A stretch of 64,000 nt of DNA from GCA-2720975 sp964467985 (GTDB taxonomy: Bacteria > Planctomycetota > UBA1135 > GCA-002686595), in the NCBI GenBank assembly GCA_964467985.1, contig CAYXTP010000007.1, forward strand, positions 180,204 through 244,203, written 5' to 3'. A model generated the notes under the pieces. That model was not told where the DNA came from. It made no database searches and saw nothing but the letters and a program-made list of their open reading frames with translations. This document shows positions 8,459 through 16,881 of the stretch, one piece after another (within the stretch, counting starts at the first letter, position 1; the number at the start of each line of letters is the position of its first letter). A program made the translations under genes and the position numbers.

Positions 8459-9480
8459 CAAAGTCCGTCCAGAGGCCCGGCCTGCGGGCTCGCTGCTTGG
8501 CACTTGCGCTCTTGCTTGTCAGCTTACCCACCGTCCAGCTGCGTGCGGCGGACGGTGAGTTGCCTCCCGTGCGTGCGGCCGAGTGGACGAACTGGATCGG
8601 AGAGGAGCCAACCCTTGCTAGCCTCAAGGGCCGCGCCGTTTTGCTGCACTTCTTCGTGTGCGAGAAACCCGAAAAGGCCAATTGGCTGGGAATGATCCGC
8701 TTCCACCGCGACTTCGCCGATCGCGGCCTGGTGATTCTGGCCGTCACCCCGGACTCAGCGGGCGCAGTCAAGCAGTTGCTCCACACCTATCCCCTGCCCT
8801 TCGCCATCGGGGCGGGCAGCGACATGGCGAGTCAATGGAACATGGGCAAGTACGGCCAGGTGTTGATCGACCATCAGGGCGAGGAGTTCTACCGAGTTGG
8901 CGCAAGCAACGGCGTCTGGAACGGAAAGCTGCGCAAATCCGTCAACGGATCGCGACCAGTCGGTGGCGCGGCCCATCGACAATTGACCATCACAAACGAC
9001 GTCCCGCGCGGGGCGAAACGAGCGGTGGAGGCCTTGAGTGAAGGGCAGCTGGCCAAGGCGCTCGGTTACTTGGAGGCCATCCTCGCCAAGGGAGGCAGCG
9101 ACGGAGAACTTATCGACGCAGCCCAACAACTCCTGGATCAGACGACCACGCACTTGAAACAGCGTCAAGAACAGATCGAGCGCTCTCTCGCCTCTGGCGA
9201 AGCGGTCAGGGCGCAGGCGGCGGTGGACGCGTTGGTCAAGGACCTCAAGCGGCACCCCTTGGGCAAACCGTTTGTCGATCTCGCGAGCAGCCTGAAAGAT
9301 GACGAAGCCCATCAGCTGGAGTTGGAAGCAGCGGAGGTCTACGACCGCTTGGTCGAATCCTTTTTTCGCATGGGCTACGAGAAGAACGAGAAGCGTTTCA
9401 AGACCCTGGTCTCGGACTTCCCCACCACCCGCGCTGCCGAGAAGATGCAGGACTACTGGTTGGGCATGCGCTGGAAGTGA
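8455..9480 (+). CDS. Secreted redoxin-like (AhpC/TlpA-type) protein with a single active-site-region Cys
   Basis: 341 residues; the start overlaps the GT4 stop by 4 bases. A signal peptide (LALALLLVSLPTVQLRAAD) is followed by a thioredoxin-like fold: SLKGRAVLLHFFVCEKPEK, VILAVTPDSAGAVKQLL, ALPFAIG-type strand, and YGQVLIDHQGEEF (the cis-Pro region is not clear). The CxxC of TlpA/ResA is reduced to one Cys (FFVCEKPEK). Residues about 180-341 are helical, with alternating charged residues, possibly TPR- or coiled-coil-like. A classical thiol-disulfide oxidoreductase is unlikely; a peroxiredoxin-like or structural role is possible. Final gene of the glycan operon. Confidence 0.75.
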   Translation: MTKSVQRPGLRARCLALALLLVSLPTVQLRAADGELPPVRAAEWTNWIGEEPTLASLKGRAVLLHFFVCEKPEKANWLGMIRFHRDFADRGLVILAVTPDSAGAVKQLLHTYPLPFAIGAGSDMASQWNMGKYGQVLIDHQGEEFYRVGASNGVWNGKLRKSVNGSRPVGGAAHRQLTITNDVPRGAKRAVEALSEGQLAKALGYLEAILAKGGSDGELIDAAQQLLDQTTTHLKQRQEQIERSLASGEAVRAQAAVDALVKDLKRHPLGKPFVDLASSLKDDEAHQLELEAAEVYDRLVESFFRMGYEKNEKRFKTLVSDFPTTRAAEKMQDYWLGMRWK

Positions 9481-9541
9481 GGAGGGCGGTTCGGTGACTT
9501 CCCGTTGACAGGCCCGCGGGACGAAAGGCCTATCATCCGGT

Positions 9542-11467
9542 ATGCCCGCCGTTTCTCCGAGCCACGCCCGACAGCGCGCCCTACTCGCCGTGGGCCTGAT
9601 TTCCGCTGCTGCACTCTGCTGGGGGGCGCTCGCACCATGGGGGGATGCTCAAGCCCGAGGACAGTTGACCCTCGAGAGCCGAGTGGATGCGTCGCTGGAG
9701 CTCGTGCGCATTGCGTGGCGCAAGCTGATGGAACCTCCAGAGCCTCCGGTGGAAGCACTGGGGAGTCCGCTGTGGTGGTCTGCCGGTGATCTAGATCCCC
9801 GCGAACCACAGGCCGTGCTCGAGCGCTTCGGAACACAGCGCGAAGTGCAGGCCTTCGATGTGCTCTTGGCACGCGCGGAGGGCCTGGCAAAGGACGATCT
9901 TCCATTCGCGCGTACTGAACTCACGGCCGCACTGGGCAAGTACCCCGAAGCGGCCGGTAGGCCCGAGGGATTGTTGCGCGCAATTCAGTTCGCTGTACGT
10001 GCCGGGGACGCCGCAGCCGTTAGCGAGATCCTTGCCGACATGCAGGGGCTCGGTCTGCAGCAAGCGCGCAAGGGAACCTCGTACCTCCTGCTAGCGGCAC
10101 TTGCTGCGGCTCCCTTGTTGGACGAAGCCGAGGGCCGTGTCCTAGGCCGTGGACTTCAAGACGCATGGGCCGACGGTACCCTGGCCTTGCCCCCAACCGA
10201 GGACTCCTGGCGCCTCGTACTTCAGCCCGCGCCCCACTGGTTGCTTGAACCCGATCCCTGGCTCTCGGAGCTGGGGCGCCGCCTGGCGACCCTAGGGCAT
10301 TCCCTGGGCGGTCCATTCGATACGAAGCGCGCAGCGGCTTCCTTGCACACTCTGATGAACGAGGTGGGTCCCCTTCCCGAAGCGGAGGCGGAGGCCCTGT
10401 GGGAACTGAGGCCCCTAGGCGAAGCCAGTCTCCTGACTCGCCGAGATGGACTGGCTAGAAGGGCCGTGTTTGTCTCGACGTCCTCGCTTGCCATGGCTCT
10501 GGACGACAGCGTTGATCTCGCGGAGGGCTTCTTCTTGCGTGGCGCCAGCGAGCAAGTCCCGGCAGAACAAGGGGTTCCCGTATCCGATCCCCTGGACCTG
10601 GCCCAGGGTCAGCTACCGCTACTTCTGTTTCATGCAGATCCGAGTTCCATGGTGCGGGAAGAACAGCGCAGGATCACCGCCCTACGCGTGGCGTTCGGAG
10701 CCTTGGCCCTGCTGACCGCGCTCGCGACGGCTCTTAATCTGAAAGCACTGACGCGCGAGCAGCGCCTCGCCGGCCTCAAGAGCCAGTTCATCGCGGGCGC
10801 CTCCCATGACCTGCGCACGCCGCTTGCTTCGATCTTGTTGATGGCCGAAAACCTGGAGGAGGGACGCATCAAAGAACCGGACGGGCTGCAGCGCTACTAC
10901 GGCGCCATTCGGCGCGAGGCCGGCCGGCTGCGGCGTCTGGTAGATGATGTACTCGACTTCTCCCGTATCGAGCGCGGAGAAGGCACACACATCACTCGCG
11001 AAGAAGTGGAACTCGCGCCGTTCCTCGATGAACTCGACAGCCAAATGCGTGAACGAGTTGAGCAAGCCGGTGGGCAACTGGAGACGCGCCGCGATTCCCT
11101 TCCTGCGAGCGCTGAGTTCGACCCCGAGGCCTTGCGCCGCTGTGCGTGGAATCTCCTGAACAACTCCCTGACCCACTCCGGCAGCGACGAAGTGAGTTTC
11201 ACAGTCCAATTTGAGGCGCCTCGCACCCTGGTGATTGCGGTGTCGGACCGTGGCCGGGGCGTTCCAGAATCCGATCGCGAGGCCATATTCGACCCGTTCT
11301 TCAGGGGCCCGGACACGAGCGACGCTTCAGGGGGTACGGGCCTGGGGCTGGCGATCGTGCGCGAGGTGGCTAGGGCTCACGGAGGCGACGCAACGGTTCG
11401 GCCTGGTCCGAATGGGGTCGGGGCCGTGTTCCAAATGCACCTGGACGTGGCTCCCGTCGGGGCCTGA
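9542..11467 (+). CDS. Membrane sensor histidine kinase
   Basis: 641 residues. TM1 lies at about 12-32 (LLAVGLISAAALCWGALAPW), then a roughly 340-residue extracytoplasmic sensor region with no recognised domain, TM2 (VAFGALALLTALATALNL), a HisKA domain with H box FIAGASHDLRTPL (His422), an N box (RRCAWNLLNNSLTHSG), and G boxes (VSDRGRGVP, GGTGLGLAIVREVARAHGG). All catalytic residues are present. A weak TTGACA/TATCAT pair lies directly upstream (spacing 20) and the ATG starts 5 bases after TATCAT, so a leaderless transcript is possible. Its probable partner is the OmpR-type regulator at 12517, separated by a convergent secreted-protein gene. Confidence 0.93.
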   Translation: MPAVSPSHARQRALLAVGLISAAALCWGALAPWGDAQARGQLTLESRVDASLELVRIAWRKLMEPPEPPVEALGSPLWWSAGDLDPREPQAVLERFGTQREVQAFDVLLARAEGLAKDDLPFARTELTAALGKYPEAAGRPEGLLRAIQFAVRAGDAAAVSEILADMQGLGLQQARKGTSYLLLAALAAAPLLDEAEGRVLGRGLQDAWADGTLALPPTEDSWRLVLQPAPHWLLEPDPWLSELGRRLATLGHSLGGPFDTKRAAASLHTLMNEVGPLPEAEAEALWELRPLGEASLLTRRDGLARRAVFVSTSSLAMALDDSVDLAEGFFLRGASEQVPAEQGVPVSDPLDLAQGQLPLLLFHADPSSMVREEQRRITALRVAFGALALLTALATALNLKALTREQRLAGLKSQFIAGASHDLRTPLASILLMAENLEEGRIKEPDGLQRYYGAIRREAGRLRRLVDDVLDFSRIERGEGTHITREEVELAPFLDELDSQMRERVEQAGGQLETRRDSLPASAEFDPEALRRCAWNLLNNSLTHSGSDEVSFTVQFEAPRTLVIAVSDRGRGVPESDREAIFDPFFRGPDTSDASGGTGLGLAIVREVARAHGGDATVRPGPNGVGAVFQMHLDVAPVGA

Positions 11468-11484
11468 CTGCCGTGCCTGGTCCT

Positions 11485-12288
11485 CTACTTGAACACGACG
11501 CTCAGGCCGTTCGTGAAGTTCGACGTGCCCGTGTCCCGGTACCACATCTGGAAGTTCCAAGTCTCGCCAGCCATGACCGACCCGCCTGGAGGGTTCGGCA
11601 GGTTGGCCAGGTCGAGCATGATCAGGCCCGAGTCTCCCGTCGCGCCCGAGTTGAAGATGTCAGACTTGAAGCGGGCGATTGTTCCGCCGAGGCACAGGAT
11701 GCCACCGGCCACGGGCGTCGATGCCTGCGTATCGGACATCAGTGGGTAACCGAACTGGTTCGGCGGAAGTTGGAAGGCGTGCAACATCAGCGCATTGTCG
11801 GTGGCCACGTCACTCCCTTGGCCCGCCAACTTCGCAGGGAGACCTGTGGAGTTGGGCGTGTTCGGGTCGCAGTACACGGTCCCACAGCAGCCGGGCAAGA
11901 TCGAAAGGTTATCGTCGCTGATGTCGTAGTAGTCCGTCCCGACGTTGTCCATGCGCACACGCACGCGCACCTCAGTGGAGGGGTCGTTGGGCACGGTCCA
12001 GATGTAACTATGGAGCGAGTTGTTGCTCGTGTCTCCGGGAGGGAGGTCCATGGCGACGGGAATCCAGGGACCGTTCGGCCCGCTGTTCGAGTACCAGATA
12101 TCCCAATCCTGTTGCCCGTGCGGGACCAGAATCTTCCACTGGATTGTGAACTGTGTACCCGGTTGCAACATCTCACCCCCGTTGGGAGCGAGCAATTGAA
12201 TGTGGGCAAGCGAAGGCGAGGCGAGTGCAAGCAGTCCCGTGGCTGCGGCGGCGAAGTGCAACAAGCGTGAGCGAGTGAGGTGATGCAT
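11485..12288 (-). CDS. Secreted protein with Ser/Thr-rich (KRE9-like) domain and WNFQ-WYRD C-terminal domain
   Basis: 267 residues from ATG 12288 (MHHLTRSRLLHF); an upstream ATT/GTG-type extension is not homologous. Signal peptide (LLHFAAAATGLLALASPSLA) is followed by an Ig-like module of the KRE9/KNH type (LLAPNGGEMLQPGTQFTIQW, WDIWYSN, YIWTVPND). A linker with CCGTVYC-NSTGLPA leads into the C-terminal domain ending AGETWNFQMWYRD and terminal Phe-Lys. The same C-terminal domain occurs at 54460 and 62444. Extracellular or outer-surface location is inferred. It lies convergent to the kinase gene (17 bases) and divergent from the response regulator (228 bases). Confidence 0.82.
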   Translation of the reverse strand: MHHLTRSRLLHFAAAATGLLALASPSLAHIQLLAPNGGEMLQPGTQFTIQWKILVPHGQQDWDIWYSNSGPNGPWIPVAMDLPPGDTSNNSLHSYIWTVPNDPSTEVRVRVRMDNVGTDYYDISDDNLSILPGCCGTVYCDPNTPNSTGLPAKLAGQGSDVATDNALMLHAFQLPPNQFGYPLMSDTQASTPVAGGILCLGGTIARFKSDIFNSGATGDSGLIMLDLANLPNPPGGSVMAGETWNFQMWYRDTGTSNFTNGLSVVFK

Positions 12289-12516
12289 GGAACTCGGATT
12301 CTCTAGAAGACTGGATGAGGCGGGGAGAGGCCGCCACTGTATCGCATTCGGACTCATTCCATGGTACGTCGGGCGGGGGACCTGCCCAGAGAGCAGCCCA
12401 GGTCAATCGGCAGTCCTTCATCGTCGTCCGCCCACAGGCCCTGAGCCTATCTGGCGGCCCCCGTTCCAGTGCGACGGTCCGTGGATCCACTCCAGTTACG
12501 GGGGTAGAGTCCAACC

Positions 12517-13233
12517 GTGACCTCTCCTTCTCGCATCTTGGTGATTGAGGACGAAGAGCCTTTGCGTATGGCGCTATCGGACGCCCTGCACTCAGAAGGC
12601 TACGAAGTACTGGAAGCAGCCGACGGCCGCGCGGGTCTGGACCTGGCTCTAACAGAGGACCCTGCTGTCGTGCTGCTGGACTTGATGCTGCCCAAGCTCG
12701 ATGGCTTCGCTGTTCTGCGCGCCATGCGCGAGGATCGCCTGACCTGCCCGGTGTTGATTCTCTCCGCCAGGGGCGAGGAATGGGATCGCGTGCAGGGCTT
12801 TGAGTACGGCGCCGACGACTATGTGGTGAAACCCTTCAGCATGCGCGAACTCTTGATGCGTGTGCGGGCCGCACAGAGGCGGTCTGTCGGGGGAACACCG
12901 GGTTTGGAAGACACGCCCGGGGGCGCACGTTTCGGAAAAGTGGAAGTGGACTTCGCCGCCTACAGTGTGGTCAACGACGGTGTGCGCCACGGGCTCTCGC
13001 GCAAGGAGCTGGAACTGCTGCGGTTCTTGATGGAGCACGAGGGCCAGACGCTGGACCGTCCGCGCTTGTTGTCTGGCGTTTGGGGCCCTGAAGACACACC
13101 GACGACGCGCACTGTGGACACGCACGTGCTCAAGCTGCGCAAGAAGATCGAACCCGACCCGGAGGTTCCGCGCCATTTGTTGACCGTGCACGGGGTCGGG
13201 TATCGCTTCAGTCGCGTGGGCGAGGACGCCTAG
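12517..13233 (+). CDS. OmpR/PhoB-family response regulator
   Basis: 238 residues starting at GTG 12517. Receiver domain at 5-120: acidic pair EDE (11-13), phosphoacceptor Asp55 in VVLLDLMLP, switch Thr/Ser in ILSARG, and the conserved Lys in YVVKPFS. C-terminal winged-helix DNA-binding domain (FGKVEVDF, LSRKELELLRFLMEHEGQ, TRTVDTHVLKLRKKIE, GVGYRF). Likely partner of the kinase at 9542. A TAGAGT -10-like hexamer (12506-12511) lies 5 bases before the GTG, so the mRNA may be leaderless. Confidence 0.95.
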   Translation: MTSPSRILVIEDEEPLRMALSDALHSEGYEVLEAADGRAGLDLALTEDPAVVLLDLMLPKLDGFAVLRAMREDRLTCPVLILSARGEEWDRVQGFEYGADDYVVKPFSMRELLMRVRAAQRRSVGGTPGLEDTPGGARFGKVEVDFAAYSVVNDGVRHGLSRKELELLRFLMEHEGQTLDRPRLLSGVWGPEDTPTTRTVDTHVLKLRKKIEPDPEVPRHLLTVHGVGYRFSRVGEDA

Positions 13234-13386
13234 GAGCCTTGAGCCGCCGTCCGGCCCGTCCCTTGACGAGCCGTTGACAAGTCCATGATCGGGCCGTGAC
13301 AGGTTGAACTGGTCTGGGTCGTACATAGGAGCCGCGTCGGGAGCTTCTCGACACCTCGCTCCACCCTGACTCAAGCTCGAATCACC

Positions 13387-16185
13387 ATGAAACACACTCT
13401 TCTCGCTCGCGCCTGCTGCCTGTTCCTAACCCTTTTCGCCGCCGGGGGACTCGCACACGCAACTCAGGGCGAAACCGCTGGGGACCGCACCCAAGAGGAG
13501 ATCCAAAACCAGTTCCGCGAAGACATGACCAAAGTCGAGGCCCTGATCGTCGTGGATCGTGACCTAGAGCGGGCCCACGCACGCCTGGTCGAACTGATCG
13601 GGGCTCTCGCCGAGCAGGCAGGCGAAGGAGTCAGCGCCGATTTGGTCGAGGCCCTCAGTCAGCTCGTGATCGAAGAGACTCTCGAGGGCAAGGAACTGGG
13701 CGCCGCTGGCCAGGACCCCCTCGCAGTGCTCGCAACAATGGCGCAGACGGCCTCCTTCAAACCAACCGGAGATGTCCTTGTTCCGTCCCAGGGGGAAGCA
13801 GGGGACGAAGAGAGGCAGGTTTCCCAGGACCGCATGGAGTCCATGGTGCGGGACGCCATCCGGTCCGGTGGCGGTCTCATGGACGAGCTGGGCTCCGTCG
13901 CTGGGCCCACCCTTGCCAAAATCGTCGAGGCGGACATTGGGTTCTTTCCGGCCGGTGTCGGTTTCGATCCACTGTACCACCTGATGCGCGTGGATCCGCT
14001 TCGGGCTGGTGCGCTGATCACGACACATATCGAGGAAGGCGGCGTGTTCTTTGGGAAGCGCGCGGCACGCGCGGCGAAGTATGCAGCGCTCTTTAGCTCT
14101 GAGAACCTGAGTAAGCACCCGGGCCAGACCCCGTTAATTACTGCGTTGGAGGCGATGTTGCGCGACCCACTATTGCGCGATTCCGTTCAAGACGGGTTCA
14201 AAGACTACGCGTCCAGCCAGGTCATGATTCCGTCGATGGTCGAATTCCTAGTTCTCGAAATCGAGAGCGAATCTGAGCCAGTCCGAAGCCGGGCGATGTC
14301 CAGCTTGTCAAGTAGGACAACGCACCTCGCAAACGTCTCGATGTTCGAGGGCCTGTTGGACTCGAAATTCGAAGATGTCCGCAGTTTTGCGGCGGCGAGA
14401 TTGGTGATGGCCGACGTTTGGAGCCCCGTACTGGCCGATCTCGCAGCCGATCCTTCAGTCACAGTTCGCCGACACGTGGCACACATGCTGCGTGGTAAGA
14501 ACTCGAGGACGAAGGCACTGCGGCCCATCAAGGATGTTCAGGGCTTCTTGGCCCTATTTGATGTCCTGGCCTTTGATGCGGACGCCCTTGTCCGCGCAAC
14601 AGCAACCCAATCTCTCGATCGTCTTGCCCGTTCACGTGCATGGACTCCCGAGTATGTTCATGGAAACTCCAACTTCGATAAGGCTGAGGTCTTTCGCCAT
14701 GCACCCAGCTTGGCCGCAGTTGCCCATCTTGGTCGGGACTCGAACTCAGATGTTAGCGAGCTCCTGCTCAAGCACCTCGGTGGCATGCCGGTGGAAATCT
14801 GTGAAGACTTGATCCCGGTCCTCATGCATGACCACCAAAGCAGCCACGGCCTGTGGAGGGCGATATCGAGATTGTGTCCGAGATCCCGTCCCAAGGAGAC
14901 GGCCTCGGTCTTCTACGCCGTCGCCGGGAGCATCGATCCGAGATCATGGGATCGGACGATGTGGGACAACCTGCAGGCTGCACTTCGTGATCAGCCCGGC
15001 GGAAATGAGATTCTGCTGCAGACGATTGTGAGAGGTACTGATCCCGTCGTTGGCGCCCAACTGCTTCGGGAAACCCAGGTGGAGGTATTTGGAAAGGTCT
15101 CTGCCGAGACCTTCAAGGCCTCAATCCGACTACTCGATGGTGCTGGGGAGTCTCGCCCGATCCTGTGGGACATCCTCAAGTCCATTCCCGAGAGTCCCAT
15201 ACTCATCGACACGGCCAGGCACCTCGCGAGCGATGACTCGGTGGGAGACGAAACCCGCTTCTGGGCCTCCCTCGCTTTGCACCGAGTTGATGTCGACAAA
15301 TTCGTGTCTGGCGTGCAGGCGGGCCTGGCTAGCACTTGGTGGCGAGAGGGTGGTCAGACCGACGCGGATCTCAACAAACTCCTCTACGACCTGATGCCGA
15401 TCATGAGAGATGACCAGGTCGCCCTCGAAGCGGTATCCCTGGCCCTGATCAGAGATCCTTCGACAAACCTGCATGTGGTCGGGGCCTTCGCGAGAGAGTC
15501 CATGAACCAGGGCAGCGCGGCCACGAGCAAGGCCATCCTACAGGAACTCGCGACTGAGGAGGCCGGTGAGCAGCTTGTCAGAGATGCACTGCAACAAATG
15601 GTTCATTTCCCAGACCAACGCGATGACGATCAACTCAAGCACGCAGTCCGAAGTGGTCGAGAGGGCCTCGCAGCGGCCGCCGCCGACGTGATCGGTCGCT
15701 TGCACGACCCCGCTCTCTTGCCGCTCTTGGTCGAGTGCGTCGAGGGCTACCCGGGGAAAGAACCATGGACGGTCGCCGTGCGCGCATCCGTAGGGTTTCT
15801 AAGTGATGATGCTGCCCAGCTATTGCTGCGAGCTGCCGAACTCGCCACGTCAGATAGCCAACGCCTGCAATGTTTCCGACAGCTTGACGTGCTGCGTGAC
15901 TTCAGCGTTGCCCGTGACTACTGGCGCCGCAATCAAATTGCCAAGCACGAACGCACTTCCGTCGTCTCAGAACTGCTCTCCATGCTGAGCACCGACCAGT
16001 CCGACGAGGTGCGCATCGAAGCCGCCCGCGGATTGGCTACCTACCGCGCAGAAGAAGCCATCCCGGACCTGATCCGGCTGTTGCAGGGAACCTCAGACCC
16101 CGTGCGCAAGGCTGCCAAGCAAGCCCTGGATCGCATCAACGAGCCAGGTCTGCAGATATCCAAGGACAAGTCAGGGGATGAGTAG
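13387..16185 (+). CDS. Large secreted HEAT-repeat protein
   Basis: 932 residues with a signal peptide (LLARACCLFLTLFAAGGLAHA). The rest is helical and contains many HEAT-like units, for example SVRRHVAHMLRGKN-type helices around residues 350-370, LVRATATQSLDRLA near 400, DEVRIEAARGLATYRAEEAI near 875, and DPVRKAAKQALDRIN at the end. No catalytic motif is seen, so it is probably a periplasmic or surface protein-protein interaction scaffold. A TTGACA hexamer (13274-13279) lies upstream without a convincing -10 partner. The small membrane-protein gene follows about 118 bases later. Confidence 0.85.
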   Translation: MKHTLLARACCLFLTLFAAGGLAHATQGETAGDRTQEEIQNQFREDMTKVEALIVVDRDLERAHARLVELIGALAEQAGEGVSADLVEALSQLVIEETLEGKELGAAGQDPLAVLATMAQTASFKPTGDVLVPSQGEAGDEERQVSQDRMESMVRDAIRSGGGLMDELGSVAGPTLAKIVEADIGFFPAGVGFDPLYHLMRVDPLRAGALITTHIEEGGVFFGKRAARAAKYAALFSSENLSKHPGQTPLITALEAMLRDPLLRDSVQDGFKDYASSQVMIPSMVEFLVLEIESESEPVRSRAMSSLSSRTTHLANVSMFEGLLDSKFEDVRSFAAARLVMADVWSPVLADLAADPSVTVRRHVAHMLRGKNSRTKALRPIKDVQGFLALFDVLAFDADALVRATATQSLDRLARSRAWTPEYVHGNSNFDKAEVFRHAPSLAAVAHLGRDSNSDVSELLLKHLGGMPVEICEDLIPVLMHDHQSSHGLWRAISRLCPRSRPKETASVFYAVAGSIDPRSWDRTMWDNLQAALRDQPGGNEILLQTIVRGTDPVVGAQLLRETQVEVFGKVSAETFKASIRLLDGAGESRPILWDILKSIPESPILIDTARHLASDDSVGDETRFWASLALHRVDVDKFVSGVQAGLASTWWREGGQTDADLNKLLYDLMPIMRDDQVALEAVSLALIRDPSTNLHVVGAFARESMNQGSAATSKAILQELATEEAGEQLVRDALQQMVHFPDQRDDDQLKHAVRSGREGLAAAAADVIGRLHDPALLPLLVECVEGYPGKEPWTVAVRASVGFLSDDAAQLLLRAAELATSDSQRLQCFRQLDVLRDFSVARDYWRRNQIAKHERTSVVSELLSMLSTDQSDEVRIEAARGLATYRAEEAIPDLIRLLQGTSDPVRKAAKQALDRINEPGLQISKDKSGDE

Positions 16186-16302
16186 GTTTGCTTGCGGTCA
16201 GGGGAGGCAGGGACGCAAGGTGCCTGTCCCCCGTTGCCTCTTTGTGTTGCTCCACGATGTACCGCTCCTCACGCGGACGGGGATTGGCCGTACGTGCTAC
16301 CC

Positions 16303-16845
16303 GTGAAGCACCATGCAGCCATCAACAAACGCAGTCGCGCAATCTTCTGGTCTTTGCTCGCCCTTGGAATCCTGGTCGGCGGACCGCTCTCGTATGCCCG
16401 GATCTTCAGCACAGCTCGAGCTACCTATCAAGTGAACGGCTTTCGCTTCATTGGGCCTGTTGGGCTCACCCAAGAGGCGGTGTTGTGGCGCAGCGACGAA
16501 GGAGCTGTTGGTTGCGATCGACCTACTTTTGTCGTGGGCTCGCTGATCGACCTTGGCGTCGCATGGCAGCCACCCAGCGGCTACGAGACATCCACCGTTG
16601 GCGACTACACGGCCCTGATTGCGAGGAGCCGGGTCATAGCTCCGGGTGCAGGGCCCACGACCCGCGGAGTCGGAATGGACACCCACATCTCTGTCTATGT
16701 CCCCTCTCTAGGCGAAGGTCTAAGCATCTACTACCGCACCCACAACGACGACTCAAGGCAGCCCTACGACCACATTGAGGCCAGGCGTTGCAGACTGTGG
16801 GCGGACGATGTGATCTCCTCCATGGAATGGAATCCTCAGGAGTGA
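16303..16845 (+). CDS. Small membrane-anchored protein of unknown function
   Basis: 180 residues if the GTG at 16303 is used (MKHHAAINKRSRAIFW); another GTG is at 16294 and the frame is open to 16192, but the added sequence is Pro/Cys-rich and looks untranslated. A basic N-terminus and one TM helix (FWSLLALGILVGGPLSYA) are followed by about 140 residues of mixed strand content, probably extracytoplasmic, containing IYYRTHNDDSRQPYDH. No family recognised. It is separated by 117 bases from the HEAT-repeat gene and converges with the GT2 gene. Confidence 0.6.
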   Translation: MKHHAAINKRSRAIFWSLLALGILVGGPLSYARIFSTARATYQVNGFRFIGPVGLTQEAVLWRSDEGAVGCDRPTFVVGSLIDLGVAWQPPSGYETSTVGDYTALIARSRVIAPGAGPTTRGVGMDTHISVYVPSLGEGLSIYYRTHNDDSRQPYDHIEARRCRLWADDVISSMEWNPQE

Positions 16846-16881
16846 CAAGGACCCGGGAATCGAGCGAGTTTCACCCCAGAA

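Noticed and set aside
16188..16778. Open frame overlapping the small membrane-protein gene
   Set aside because: Composition is Arg/Ser/Cys/Pro-rich without a membrane or domain pattern; the alternative frame has a basic N-terminus and TM helix.
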